Positions 10,766-23,226 are shown, numbered from the stretch's first letter. The stretch is 64,000 nt of DNA from Edaphochlamys debaryana (GCA_016858145.1 JAEHOE010000037.1:558001-622000); one strand, 5' to 3'. The notes: generated by a model not told the origin, from the letters alone. Program-made: numbers and translations.

Positions 10766-13700
10766 TCACGCCACCACCACCTGCACCTCCGCGAGCTTGC
10801 GGTACACAGACTGGGGGCCAAGGGGGGAGGCGGGGAGCAAGGGCGGGGTTTGAGGATGAACGACGTGGCAAGGAGAAAGAGCGGGGACAGTGTTGGGCCT
10901 GAGCTGCGCATCACGCAGTCCTGCCAGCAGAGCGAGAGGCCACACGACCGGACCGGGGCGGTGATGGTAGGGGTTCCCACGGGCGTGCGGCCCCGCCCAT
11001 CAGCACCACCACCCCTCAACCACCCCACCACCAAACCTTCCACCAGCCCACCACCACCGGCCGTCCACCACCCACCTGCGGCAGCCTCGCCCCCGCCAGG
11101 CTGTTGGCGTACTGCGTCAGCACCGCCAGCTCCGCGGCCAGGCCGGCGGCGGCCTCGCGGCCCACGGCCTGGCGCCGGGCGGCGATGGAGTCGGCGGCGG
11201 TGGCGATGATGTCCTGCGGGATGGGGTGGGGTGGGGTGGGTTGGGTGCAGGGTGGGGTGGGTGAGGACGGGACGGTGTGGTGTTGATATGGTGTCGGTGA
11301 CTCATCGCAATCTGTGGGTTGTCGGCGGGAGGTGGGATGCGTCGGGGGTGCGGCCCGTGCGGTCACACAAAGCCCGCAACCCCGCCACATGCCCGCCGGC
11401 GTCCCCCGGGTGGCTGCACGCCCCTTCCCGCCCTCCCTGCCTGCCCCTCCCTCCCTTGCTTGCCCCCCGCTCGCCTGCAGCCGCTCCGCCAGCGCGGGGT
11501 GCAGCGCCGCGCTGGCCCTCACGCAGGCGTCCAGGCGGGAGCGCTCCGTGGGCACGAAGGGCAGCTCGGACAGCTTCTGGAGGGCCTGGGGTCGAGGTCA
11601 GGGTGGTGGTGGTGGTGGTGGGATGGAGGGTAAGGGTGGGGGTGTGGGAAGGGGGCACGAGGCGGTGATGGGGGAGGGCGACAGGCCGTGACGCCACCCG
11701 TGCCCCTGCCGTAACGGCCGCACACGCCCGGTCCTCCCTCCCCTGCCCTCGGTTCTCTCCCCACAACGCGCAAGCCCCTCCTGTAGCCCTGCGCTCCCGA
11801 TCCCCAGTCCTTGCTATCGAATGCCCCCAGCTCACCACATCATGCCGGCCCCGCCTGGCCGCCAGCAGCATGTCCCGTACCACCCCCAGCAGCGCAAAAG
11901 CCTCCAGCTCGCGCCGGGCCGCGGGGTCAGAGGCCACTGCCGCCGCGGCGGCGGCGCCCGAGCCGCCCGCCGCCGCCCCCGCGCCCGCCGCCAGCCGCTC
12001 CGCCGCCGCCCGGCCCGAGCGCGCGATCCGCTCGAGTCGCTCCAGGGCGGGTGAGGCGCCTGCGGGAGGGAAGGAGGGCGAGGAAGGAAGTCAGGTCCGC
12101 ACCGGTGAGGGGGATACGTGTTTCAAGAGCTCGCTCGTGGTGGATTTCGCCCGATCAGGGGGCGCTCCCAGGACAAACGCGAAGTGCAGGGACGGTAGCA
12201 GGAGGGAGGAGGCCGCATCAAGGGTCCCGCACCGGACTCACCGCCCACGCCCGCCTCCTCGACCGCCGCCGCGATGGCGGTTGACAGTTGGCCGTTGATG
12301 AGCGACAGCGCCGCCACGGGCCGGTCCGCGGCCAGGTACAGCTCCACGGCCTCCTCTGGCTGGGCCGACATCTGCCGTACGTAAGGCAAAGGACGGGGTA
12401 GGGGCAGTGTGGGCCGGCGACGGAGTGGGCGTATGCAGAGCGGAGCCCCGAAATGAACGCAACCCCTTCCCGCCCCCTGCCGCTCCCCTCTTGCCACCGC
12501 GCACCGTTCTTCCCACATGCCTCATACCCCTCCCTCGACCAACCCTGCCCCCACGCCCACACCCCCACATGCTCCCGTTCCCAAACCACCACAGATCAGC
12601 CCCACGCACCCCACCCAATGCACCCAAACCATGACAAATCAGCCCCACGCACCCCACCCAATGCACTCATGCACCCCCTGCCCACCTGGCACTCGTAGGC
12701 GATGCCCTCAAACAGCCGCCGCCGCTCCTCCGGGTCGGGCACCAGCGCGTGGAGGGCCCCGCGGGCGCCCGCGCCGCCGCCCCCCAGCAGCGTGCCGAAG
12801 TCCACCCGGGACCCCTCCAGCCGCCCCACCCCCGCGCCCCCCGCCCCCGTCAGCAGCTCCCGCAGCAGCGCCCCCTTGACCGCCAGGCCGCCGCCGCGCG
12901 CCGCCGCCGCCAGCCAGTAGTACGGCAGCGCCGTGGCTGAGTCAGCCGCCGCCAGGAACTTGCGGCCGTACTGCAGCGCCATCGAGGCCACGTCAGCAGA
13001 GGCCGTGGACTCGCCTGGGGGGGGAGCCGGGGGAGGGAGTGTGCGCCGGTTGTGGGGGAGGGGACGGGGGAGACGTTTCGGGGCCGGGTTGCTCGCTCGG
13101 GGGATGCGGTGTGTGGTGGAGGGCGTCGGCAGTGAGGGGCCTCTTCAACGCTCGGCCCCTGCCTGCCTAGCCCCCGCCCCCCGACTCACCGGCCTGCCCC
13201 GCCCCGCCGCTGAGCGCCGCCAGAGCGCCCTCCGCCTGCGAAGCCGAAGCGATGGGCAGAGATAGGAACCTCGCATGAGCACACGCCCTTCCATGCCGCC
13301 CTCCCCCACTTCTCGACCTTCCATCCCTGCAACTTGTCGTCCACTTCCTGTCATCACACCTCCCTCCCGACCTGCAGCGCCAGCCCCAGGTGCACTGCGT
13401 CCAGGCGGTAGGGCGCCCTCCCCCCCCCCTCTCCCCCCTTCCCTCTCCTTCCCCTTGACTCCCCCTCTCCCCTCATCCCTCCCCACCTGCAGCGCCAGCC
13501 CCAGGTGCACGACGTCCAGGCGGTAGGGCGCCCTCCCCCCCCCCCTCTCCCCCCTTCCCTCTCCTTCCCCTTGACTCCCCCTCTCCCCTCATCCCTCCCC
13601 ACCTGCAGCGCCAGCCCCAGGTGCACGACGTCCAGGCGGTAGGGCGCCCTCCCCTCCCCTCTCCCCCCTTCCCTCTCCTTCCCCTTGACTCCCCCCTCTC

Positions 13701-16700
13701 CCCCCCTCCCTCCCCACCTGCAGCGCCAGCCCCAGGTGCACCGCGTCCAGGCGGTAGGGCTTGGCGGTGTCGTCCTTCCACAGGTAGAGAAGCGCCGGGC
13801 CCAGCTGCAGGCTCAGCAGCAGCACCGTCACGTAGAGCAGCGGCTCGCGGTTCTGCTTGCTGCGGGAAGCAGGGAGACAGGGGCCCGTGGGGGGAAAGGG
13901 AGTAGGGTGTCAGGGGTGGCGTATGGGTGAAGCTGAGCGGGGAGCTGAGGAGAATCGCGTTGGCTATAGGGGTGGTGTGGCATGTAAAGGAGGTTCCCGT
14001 GACCGTGTGACGGCGTGGTGGAATGGCCATCTCGAGCACATGCAGCAATGGGGAAAACGCTTAGGCCCCATGGGTACGGCAAGGCGGCCGTACGCCGCAC
14101 CTGTAGTACTGCGGCGGCCAGCGGTTGATGTCGGCCTGCAGCTCGGCCAGCGTGTACGGCTGCACGCCGGCGGCGGGGATGCCGGCGGCGGCGGCTGCAG
14201 CCGCGGCGGCGGCCGCCGGCCCGCTGGCCGCCGCCCCCGCCGCCACCAGTGCCAGCTTGGCCCACATGAAGTCCTCAATGGTGGACAGGATGGGGGGCAG
14301 CTGGGGGGGAGGAGGGGAAAGAGGGATAGAAGGGGGGGATGCGGGTAAGGGCCAAGGGAGGACGACGAGGAGGAGGGGCGGGGAGGAACGCATGGGAGTG
14401 ACGGGCAACGTGCGAGTAATCAGCCCGGAACGCGAGGCAGTGCAGGGGCCCACCTGCAGCGACTGCAGCACTCCGCCCAGGGCGTCGGCGCTGCGGGCGT
14501 CGCCGGCCAGGAGGGCACACACCAGCGCCTTGGGGGGGAGGGGGGTCCGGGTGGGGTTGGGATACGGTGTGTCACAAGAGTGGGGCAGGGGAAGGCGGGC
14601 GGTGCCGACGGCAACGCAACGCATCAGCGCGCCAGCTGGGAACGGGTGGCCCCCTCGCCTCGTCCCCGCCCCTGCCGCCCCCAATCCCACCTGGTACGGC
14701 TGGCGAGGGCTGTGCCTCAGTCCGTTCTTGTCCCGCAGCAGCCGCTCCGCCTCGCGGGAGAGCGCAGAGGCAGAGCTGGAGGAACCGGAAGGTTGGGGGG
14801 TGGGCAAGAGGGCAGCGGGAGTCACCGCACGTGTCCAATTGAGTTCAAACAGAGCGAGGAGGTGGCAGAGGGGGGTCGGGGCGGACCAACATCCCCGTGC
14901 CGCGGAACCCCGTGAGGAGAGCCTAGATCTAACGCTCCGTCCCGCCACCACCACCTCGCTACCGCCCGACAGCCGCATGCCGCGGCCCCAACAGTGAGAG
15001 GCGCCTGGGTCTCACGGCTGGGCTGTGCCCCGCAACCGCCCCGTTGCCGCGTGAAAGCCCTCACCGCTCCGACAGGCGGCAGCCGTTGGCGAGCCACTCG
15101 TCCACCAGGGGGCGCACGCCCCCGCCGGCCCCGCGCAGGCCCAGGCCCCCCGCCGCCCCCGCGGCCCCCGCCGAGGCCAGCAGCAGGTCCCCGCAGCGGT
15201 CCGCGGCGCGCCGGGCGGCGTCCGCCTCACCGGACCTGGGGGGGCGGAAGCGGGGATGGGCATGGGGGAGGGGGAGGGCATGGGGTTGGCTGAGATGAGC
15301 GGGGCGTGCGGGATAGGTGGGGGAAGGATGGGGGCGGAGATGGGCGCCGATGGGGGCGGTGGGAGTCGCAGGCTGGCCAGGCTGGGGCGGGCGAGCTGGA
15401 GGGCCCAGGCGGTGGGCACGGCGCCAGGGCCCCAAACCTGCACGCGCGCACACGTGCCCACCTGAGGCAGTAGAAGAGCTGCACCCAGGAGGTGTCGAGG
15501 CCGTTGGGGGCGGCGAAGTCGAGGGGGCCGCGGTCGCGGAACTTCACCTGGGGAGGTGGGCGGGCGCACGGACGGGGGGTCGGGGAGAGATCGTGGGGGG
15601 AGGATTAAGCATGAAAGGGGCTCGGCTGAGCCCGCTGCACCCTCTCTAACCGCCTCTGCGTTCCAGCGCTGCAACCCTCTCCCCCGACCCACAGCTCCCT
15701 CGCCTCGCCCTCTCCTCCCGCCTCCCCCCCACCCCCCACCCCTCCCGCCTCCCCCCACCTGCACGTACGCCTGCACCTCCCGCAGGAAGTCCGGGTCCGC
15801 GCCGCGCTCCGCCGCCAGCTTGTACCGCGCAATGGTGGACCGCACGTGCGCGCGGAAGCCCCGCTCCAGGTGCTTGCGGGCGCCCGCCGCCAGGGCGTCC
15901 ACGTAGCGGGAGGAGGAGGAGGAGGGGCCCGAGCCGGCGCCTGCGGGGTGGCCAGAGGAAAGAGGACACGTCAGCACACGGGCGGGACGGGGGCAGAGCC
16001 GCGGGCTGAGGAGGATCAGGGTGTGGGCGCGGGGATTGTTGTCCGCGCCGGCCAAGCTAGCTTCGCAAGGGGTGTGGTATGGGGATGTTTGTTTGCTGAG
16101 CGGTGGTATGGGGAGAGGCCCCGTGTCGGACATGTGCGCTCTAACGGGGGGTTGTAAGAGGGGGCGGAGCGCGAGGCCTAGCTGCAGGCGGGCAAGGTGC
16201 GGCGGCCTCCTGCAGTCGTCCGTGCCCTTGCCGCCGTGACGGCCCCCCCACCTGCCGAGGGCGTGAGGCCCCGCGCGCGCGCCTCCTGCAGCACGTCCGC
16301 CAGCAGCGCCCACACGGAGGCCATGGAGGTGTCCTGCCCGGGGGCCTTGTCCTCGTGGTCCTGTGGGGGGAGGGGGGGGGGAGGGGGCGGAGGGGGTTTT
16401 CGTTGCTTAGCGGGAACGCGCCGACGCCAGGGAAACCTTGCATGGGCGGAGGGGGTGAAGGGTTGAGGGGGGGGAGGCGGGAGTGGAGCCGCGTTGGGAG
16501 CACGGTGGGCATCGGCACATCGCCCCACGGCCCCGTCCCTCGCATCTCGGGCCGGTTCCGGGTACCTCACCCTTCCCCCCCCCCCGCCCCCTTCCGTCCT
16601 CCCTCCGCCCTCATTCCCTTTCCCCCCCCCTCCCATCCCCCTCCTCTCTTACCCTCCTACGCCCGGCTCCGGGTACCTCACCCTTCCTCTCCAAGGCCCC

Positions 16701-18143
16701 GACCCCTTCCGCCCCCCCCCCCCCCCCCGCTGTCGTGCCATCTCCGCTAACCCACCATCCCCGCCCCTTCCTCCCCCTCTCCCCTCCCTCCCCTCATCCC
16801 TCGCGCCCTCCCCCTCACCTTGCATGCCTTGAGGAAGTCCCGAACCACGTCCAGCCCGCCCTGCCCCCCCGCCCCCGCCTGTCCCCCCGCCGCCGCCTGC
16901 GCCAGGCGCTTGGCCACCTCCACGTACGCCGCCTCCTTGGGGGAGAGGCGCAGCGCGGGGGCGCCGAACGACAGGCCGCCGCCTGCAGGGGTGCGCGTAG
17001 CGGGGAGGAGCAGGCGCGTCCAAGACCGCGGGCGCAGAGAAAAAGGGTGCTGCAGATCTGCGCACACACGACTGCTGGTGCAAAGCACAACACGCCAGAA
17101 CCCGCAAGTCTCATGCCGCACTCCGCATCCCGCGCCCGGCGCACCTCCCGCCGTGCGGCCGATAAGGGGCTGCGGCCCCGACCCGCCGTAGCCGCCCGCG
17201 CCCGCTCCCGCCAGCGCCGGGGGCGCAATGAGCCCGAACAGCTGGCGCTTGTTTGCCGCCCAGTCCCGGGCCATGCAGGACTCCATGTAGCCCTCGAAGG
17301 CGGCCACGGACTCCTGCTGGGCCTCCTGGTGGGGCCGGGGGGCCGGAGGGGGGTAGCGGACGCGTGGGTGGGCGGGCACCGGGCGCAGCCAGGGGCCGTA
17401 GACCTGGGCCGAGTGGTGGCGTGCATCCCCCCCCGTACGCGAGCAGCCCTTTACACATCCTTAAGAAAACGTTGCGCGGCCCCCGTCCGGCCGCACCTGA
17501 ATGGCCGCAAGCAGGGTGGCCTCCTCCACCTGCTGCAGGTACTCCTCCACGCTGCTGGTCTCCGCGTGGAACACGTCCTCGATGGTGGGCACAATCTCCA
17601 GCCCCACCACCTCGGAGCTCAGCCTGCGCGGCGGGGGGTGGACGGTGGTGGGAAGCGGGACGGGGTGGCCGGGGGCACGGTGCAAGGCGTGTGGAAGGAT
17701 GCTCTTTGCTCCAACCCCCCTCTCGTGAGGCCGCGGGAGCCTCCACGAGCGCCGTTTGCGCCCAACATGCCTCCTAAAAGGCTCCCTGATTGCCGCACCG
17801 GGTGGCATCGAAGCCCTGCTGTGCGAGCAGGCGAGTGGCAGCGGCCTGCTCCTGGGGTCCGCGGTACCGGTTCGTGCGGGAGCGGAGGGCTTCCGCATAC
17901 TGCTGCAGCTGGGGCAGGTTCCGCTCCACGCGCGGCAGTGTGTTGTAGTCCTGTTCGAGGGCCCGGCCATGGAAGCACGCAGAGCTTTGGCAAGCGAGGA
18001 AGCCGCCTTCTTGAGATCGCGCCAGTGCCCAGCGCTCCGCTTGCGAACAGCCTTTCAGCTTAATGGGCATCTCCTAGTAAGCACACCTGGCCTATGAGGT
18101 CGGCAGACTGCTGCAGCAACGAGCTCCAGTCCGCCGCGGCCAT
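10766..18143 (-). CDS. NUP93: Nuclear pore complex protein NUP93/Nic96
   Basis: Scaffold nucleoporin of the inner-ring NUP93/Nic96 complex. Twenty exons in transcription order: 18087-18143, 17799-17950, 17497-17623, 17145-17325, 16819-16982, 16252-16360, 15759-15940, 15462-15547, 15065-15235, 14691-14775, 14454-14528, 14101-14300, 13718-13859, 13190-13235, 12686-13014, 12242-12371, 11836-12059, 11475-11585, 11076-11213, 10766-10810; 917 aa, all phases close. Family marks are the N-terminal coiled segment (LLQQSADLIGQ, LPRVERNLPQLQQYAEALRS), TIEDVFHAETSSVEEYLQQV, FEGYMESCMARDWAANKRQ, DTSWVQLFYCL, FEGIAYECQ and the C-terminal YRKLAEVQVVVA. Ala/Gly-rich insertions make it slightly longer than plant NUP93. 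One donor is GC (after exon 18, CAG|GCGAGC). It starts head-to-head with the TXNDC9 gene. Confidence 0.93.
12595..12667. repeat. Tandem duplication (period 43 bp) in a NUP93 intron
   Basis: The block beginning ATCAGCCCCACGCACCCCAC occurs at 12595 and again at 12638. It lies entirely in the intron between exons 15 and 16 of NUP93. Confidence 0.8.
13371..13760 (-). repeat. Four-copy ~115-bp tandem array that includes the end of NUP93 exon 13 and its splice donor
   Basis: The core CCTGCAGCGCCAGCCCCAGG (+ strand) starts at 13371, 13486, 13602 and 13717. The spacings are 115, 116 and 115 bp. The 13717 copy is the true exon end (13718) and its CAG|GTGGGG donor. The other three lie in the following intron and each repeats the last ~45 nt of the exon plus a CAG|GT donor. 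Confidence 0.9.
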
Positions 18144-18655
18144 GGTTCAACTGGCCCCTGGCCTGAACGCTATGCTACGTGCTACAGCAATCCATACGGT
18201 GTGATCAACGCGCTGTCCAGGCTGTGGTGAGCTGCTGTGACTGCTTGGCCATTTTGGCGCGCTGCATCAAGCCGATCGAAGACAGCCCCCGCCTCGCTCG
18301 ACAGTCCACAGTTTCTCATAGACTAAGCATAGACTACGCTGACTTGCTGAGGTCTCTTGTGCTGCGAACTAGTCGAAATAACCAAAGACCTTGCACGCGG
18401 CCGCGCCCAAGCGCCTACTCCTCCATTTGCAGTCGCTCAGAGCTTCACTGAGTAGACTGTCGACTGAAATCACTACTTGTGTCGCGCACCAGGGAGGACT
18501 GGTCTCGATTGTTGGGCCGCGCCCCTTGCCCCAGCTCGCCAGACTCCTTCTGGGGAGCGTCAACCGTCTGAGAGGCCCTCGCTGGTCTGTGCACTCGTCC
18601 CCCGGAGCTCAGCACCTCAGGGCCGGTCGGCCGCGTCTAGACCAAACCCGGCACG
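18144..18655. promoter_or_regulatory. Head-to-head intergenic region between NUP93 and the TXNDC9 homologue
   Basis: These 512 bp separate two divergent start codons (18143 on -, 18656 on +). They must hold both 5' UTRs and promoters. I recognise no specific motif and no RNA gene. Confidence 0.5.
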
Positions 18656-19915
18656 ATGGGGGACAAGCCCTACGCGGCGGAGGCCGCAACCTTCGGCGGC
18701 GCTATGAACGCCATCAACACCAGCGAGGTCGTCAAAGCGGCCGTGAGGGACTACAAGCGTGAGGTTCTGGACAAGCAGGTGCAGGATACCCGAGCTATGC
18801 ACCAGGTGGTGGCCATGGATGATCTCATGGACGACGAGGAGCTGCAGAAGCTTCACGAGGAGCGTATCGCACGGCTCAAAGCGGAGAAGGAGAAGCGGTC
18901 ACAGCAGGCGCAGAAGGGGCACGGGACGTACACAGAAATCAGTGAGGGGGACTTCCTCGAAACGGTCACGCAAACGGACATGGTGGTGTGCCACTTCTTC
19001 CACCGCGAGTTCGAGCGGTGTAAGATCATGGACAAGCACCTGCAGGTGCGTGGGGGAGGGGCGGACCGGTAATGATCTCTTCAGCACTCGCCAGTACGCC
19101 TGCAGCTGCAGAGGGCGCTGGGGACGCGACGGGGTCCTTTGTCGATGGGCCAGATCCCCACCCGTCCGCCTGTCCGCGGCCTCCCGCCCGCGTCCTCAAC
19201 GCGCCCCTCCTCTCCCATCCACCTCCACCCTCTTCCTTTCCCCCAGACCCTTGCCCACAAGTACTTCAACACGCGGTTCATCAAGGTCTCGGCCCCCGAC
19301 TCGCCCTTCTTCACCGTCAAGCTGGCCATCAAGACGCTGCCGTGCATTATCGCCTTTCGCAACGGGGTGGCCACGGGCCGCATCACGGGCTTCGAGGGCC
19401 TGGGCAAGGACGACTTCCCCACCTCCCTGCTCGAGGAGCGGCTGCTGGGGCTGGAGGTGGGGCGGGCCAGGGCGGGGCGGGGTAGGGCGGGGCAGGGCAC
19501 GCGGGCGGTGTTGGGAGGGCGGGGCCTGGGAGGGTGGCCTGGTTGGCGCGGTGCGTGTGCAGAGGGTCCGCCTCTGCAGCCCGGGTGCAACATGGCGTGG
19601 CACACCCACCTGGCCGCGAGTAGGCGCCTGGCCTGGGGGCTGGTCCAGCTGCAGGGGTTGGTCCAGAGGCTGCACGGGGACCGCTCGGTCCCTGCACACC
19701 TGTTTCGTGTTGGGTCTTGCGAGCCCTGTCGCCCAGGCTGGGAAGGGTGCAACCCCTTACCCCGTTCTCCCCCGCGTCTGGCGCCGGCACAGATCATCGA
19801 GCTGCCGGAGCGCGAGCGCGAGGACGAGGACCGCACGGACGGCCCTGGCAAGAACATCCGCAAGAGCCTGGCGTACAAGAAGACGGAGAGCGACGAGGAC
19901 AGCGACTTCGACTGA
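18656..19915 (+). CDS. TXNDC9: Thioredoxin-domain-containing protein 9 / phosducin-like protein
   Basis: Three exons, 18656-19045, 19247-19456 and 19793-19915, all phase 0, give 240 aa. An N-terminal helical, charged region (DYKREVLDKQVQDTRAMHQV, HEERIARLKAEKEKRSQQ) precedes a thioredoxin-like fold (VVCHFFHREFERCKIMDKHL; RFIKVSAPDSPFFTVKLAIK; LPCIIAFRNGVATGRITGFE). The acidic tail ends KKTESDEDSDFD. The CxxC redox motif is absent, with only single cysteines in its place, as in known TXNDC9/PLP3 proteins, which act as co-factors of the CCT chaperonin in tubulin and actin folding. ATG 18656 gives the full conserved N-terminus. Length matches the family (about 226 aa in human). Confidence 0.92.
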
Positions 19916-21190
19916 TGGGAGGGGAGGGAGTGGGCCAACCTTGGGGCGGAGGGTTACGGAAACGACAACGAACCGAAGGTCGCTTAGGGGCGTGGGAGGC
20001 GCAAGTGGCGGCGAGGCTGGAACGGCAGCGAGGCGAAGGGCGAGGGCTAGGCAATGCCAGGAGCCAGGGGCTGGAGTACAGGAGCTTGCTGAGGTGGGAG
20101 AGTGGGTGGGAGTGTGGAGCTGTCGGGAGCTCGGGGAAGGGCCGTCTGCCAATGCAGATGGGCCTGCATGCAGGGTGACATGGACGGGTTGCTGTGAAGG
20201 GCTTGGGGTGACGATGACGGTGCGGCCGTCGACCGGTGGGGGTGGTGAGCGCCGGTGTGTCTTGCTGTCAGCAAGGCAAGCGTGCGAGGGCACTAGGAAA
20301 GGTTCGTCTGACGTAAGGGGTTGAACCGCCTAGGGCTAAAGCGGGTGCTGGGGTGTGGGGCCACCCCAAGAGGGGGGCTGCAACGATGCTACGGAAGACT
20401 TGGTGCCTTGGCATTTGTCGGAGCCCCATCCCAGCAATCCCTTCGGAGTTACGCTGTTGCTTGGCAATGCGGTGTCAGCCACATCGCACAGGCTGATTAA
20501 TATGCGGGCAATGACCTATGCGCCAGGGGCGTGTGGGCGACTACAGTCTGCGCCGCCGGCTTCAGCGTCAGCTTCGTCGGCCGAATCATCGTCTTCATAT
20601 CCACCTTCTGCAAGCGCGCAGTTCATCTTGCAGCCCTCTCTTCTTGGTGTCTACCTTCCAGGCCACAGTCGCCACACTATTGCTGACTGTGCACTGACAC
20701 CTCGGGCGCTTGGGCTGGCCCGAACCCCTGGACGCGGCAAACACTGGGCTTACACGAACAGCCCTTCGCACCGGCCGAGCAGCTCAAACACCAGGTGCCT
20801 TAGTTCCAGCTGGCTTTCTGCCTGGCTGCCATATCCCCGGCTTCCAGAAGCCCTAGGAACATGTCTGTTGAGATTCCCCGCACCCCAGTGTATGTCAGTG
20901 TCAAGTCTACTTCGTTATGTCACTCCGGCAGAGACCATTCGTCGGGCCGCTCTCGTATCCCCTTCTATGCTTCAAGTTGAGGGAACTGCATGCTCCCAGT
21001 CGGGCAGTGGGCACTGAGATGCCACAACCGGCGCTCACCGAGAACCCGAGCGCCGCCCATCCTCGCGCACAAGATGCATGTGCCCACCGCCCCAACCCAC
21101 CAACCACCCACCCACCCCGCCAGCGACAGGCCCCCCACCGACTGCTCGGATCGCGGCACCAGCCAGCGCCCCGGCCGCCCCTCCCGGTTC
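19916..21190. other. Convergent 3' intergenic region
   Basis: It lies between the TXNDC9 stop (19915) and the stop of the convergent gene (21191), so it is mainly two 3' UTRs. Apart from the minus-strand TGTAA at 20750-20754 I see nothing supportable; the open frames here look random. Confidence 0.4.
20750..20754 (-). promoter_or_regulatory. Candidate TGTAA poly(A) signal for the 21191-22783 gene
   Basis: TTACA on the + strand reads TGTAA on the minus strand, about 440 nt after the stop at 21191-21193. 3' UTRs of this length are common in volvocine algae. Confidence 0.35.
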
Positions 21191-22783
21191 TCAGTCGAAG
21201 CCGCTGTATACGCCGAAGTCTCGCGCCTGTCGCTTGGACTCCTCCACATAGCTCTTGCCGCGACTGGCCTGGCCGGTGTCGCGCTTGCGCTTCTCCTGCG
21301 GGCCAACGTGTGGGCTTCAGCGGAACGCCGATAAGCTAGGGCAAAGGGCGCCCCCTCTACAGCTTGGGGCGACCCGAGGTCTTCGTCGGCCTTGACGCAT
21401 GGATAGATCATGCATGGGTGGTATCGCAGCAAGCATACAACCAAGCCGGATGGTGCGCCTCAAGCTCCCTGCAGCAGAGTTGCCGCAGTGCAGCTCCAGC
21501 TCGGCACCCGGTATCCCAGGATAGGTCATGTCCCCTCGGCATGCCCCCCGCCCCCACCTTTTGGTTGAAGCTGAGGGGCTTGTTCCGCTCCGCCGCCGCC
21601 TCCAGCCGCTCCGCCTTAGCCGCCTCCCGCAGCTCCGCCGCGTGCGCCATGGCCTTGACGGCAGCCTGGGAGTCAAGGGAGGGGAGCGGGTGTTACAGAT
21701 CATGTCGTAGTTTCAGACCTCGGTAGCTAGCGGGAGCAGTTAAGAGCCCACCCATGTCAGGGCGTTGTTGGATCGCGGCCCAACATAGCAAAGGCTTGAT
21801 TGGCAGAGGCGTGTCCGCAAGTGCGTCCGCCGGCACAGGACCCCCCTGCCCGGCCCATACGGGGTTCCGCCGCTGAAGGTCATGCGCCTGGCCTAGACCA
21901 GACCCACCTCGGCAGCAGCATTGACTCCCGCCACGGCGTCACGGGTCGCCGCCCTGTCCTGCGGGTGGCAAGGGGAGGGGGAGCAGGAGGACACAACAGT
22001 CGGCCACCATCAGACCCTTCCGTTCAGGAGCAAGGGGCTTCCAACGAGCACCACGATCCCGGCCGGACAGGCAACCCCTGAGGCCCGACAAAGTCCCCTA
22101 CCGCCCTGAACCAGCTGCGGGTGCAGGTAACACAAGCTCGGGAGGAGGGGCAAAGGGCACCGAGCTGAACGTGAGCACCCCCGCCTCTCAGGACAGGGGC
22201 GCCGTGCAACCCTCTCTCCAGGAGCTGACTCCCCATGACCTCCGAAATCATACAGAGCCCGGACCGGAACCCTTCTTACATCGCCCTCGTCGTCTTTTTG
22301 CCCCTTGGGACGCCCCTTGCCCCAGGTCCAGTCGGAGGGCCCCTCGTCGACGGGTGGCTTGACCAGGAGCACGCTGGGCCCGCTCTTGTAACCAGCTCGC
22401 TCCAGGTCCTCCAAGCTGAGCTCCACCTGTGTGACACAGGCACAGGCACCGAAGCGGGGCGCAGCTCAAGATGGGCCTGAGCGCACTGTCGGGGGCCCGG
22501 TCCGTATGGGACATGCAGGCCGGGGGGGCCCCGCCCGAGTGGGTGCGTGAGTGAGGCCCCCAGGGGCAGCCCGCACGCTCCAAGCCCATCCGCGAGTCCC
22601 CACTCCCCACCCCCACCCCGCGTCCAGCTCCACCTTCTTTTTCTTTGGAACTTGTTGCTCCTCGGCCTCGGCTTCGGGCTCGCTGCTCTCGCCCTCGCCG
22701 GAGCCCGAGCCATCCTTTGACTCGCTGTCCTCGTCGCCTAACAGTAGCCCAAACTTGTCCTTTTTAGGCTCGGACTTCTTCAT
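21191..22783 (-). CDS. Conserved small charged nuclear-type protein of unknown function
   Basis: Five exons, all ending on codon boundaries: 22634-22783, 22280-22426, 21908-21958, 21558-21665, 21191-21295; 186 aa. The N-terminus is acidic/Ser-rich and ends in a basic VPKKKK patch that looks like a nuclear localisation signal. A middle block reads LSLEDLERAGYKSGPSVLLV followed by DWTWGKGRPKGQKDDEG. The C-terminal block has KPLSFNQK, EKRKRDTGQASRGKSYVEE and the terminal GVYSGFD. That last block matches, from memory, the conserved end of a small eukaryote-wide family whose name I cannot give with confidence. ATG 22783 is the first in frame. The TruB-like gene starts 443 bp away on the other strand. 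Confidence 0.8.
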
Positions 22784-23226
22784 CGTCACAACCGTGTGAG
22801 CAACTTGAACGCGGCGTGCAATGCGGGAACGACGCAGTCTGCCCAGAGGAGCGCTACACGCGTCCAACCGGTAACAAGACGAGACTACAGTGGCACCACA
22901 TACAGTAGTTTTTGGAGTCGCGGCGACTACGTCTTTGGTCGCGGGAAGGGCAAAACACGTCGATGCCCCCGCCCCCTATTGCCCCCGGCCCCCACCCAGG
23001 TCATCGTCGCCTTTCCACCTTTTCATCCGCGCCTCTGAGCATCCCCCCACACCACTCACTGTTCTTGCCCCACTAGCTCAAACAGTCTTGACCGGGAGGA
23101 CACCATGTGAGCACCGCACGCACGTTCGACATATGCCAACCGGGATGTCTAGCTAGCAACTATAGTAAAATTGACGATCGTAAGAGTGGGGAACTGTGCT
23201 GAGGGCCCTCAGTGCCGACCCATCCG
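22784..23226. promoter_or_regulatory. Head-to-head intergenic region
   Basis: 443 bp between the divergent starts at 22783 (-) and 23227 (+). No recognisable element; presumed to carry both promoters. Confidence 0.45.

Noticed and set aside
10249..10902. 217-codon + frame with MPKRKDDSEADSEARG
   Set aside because: Overlaps the last NUP93 exon in antisense and turns into Pro/Arg low complexity. The charged start alone is not enough.
13371..13760. CRISPR-like or satellite interpretation of the 115-bp array
   Set aside because: Units are contiguous with no unique spacers and include exon sequence; a local tandem duplication in a nuclear gene.
16483..18063. 526-codon open frame on the + strand
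   Set aside because: Antisense to eight NUP93 exons with perfect phase closure; Arg/Pro-rich composition is a shadow of GC-rich coding sequence.
18759..20324. 521-codon + frame across the TXNDC9 gene
   Set aside because: Out of frame with the clear thioredoxin-fold exons and runs through both introns.
22466..22867. Longer N-terminal reading of the 21191-22783 gene
   Set aside because: The extension has no ATG start upstream and reads into the intron; the splice at 22634 closes frame with exon 2.
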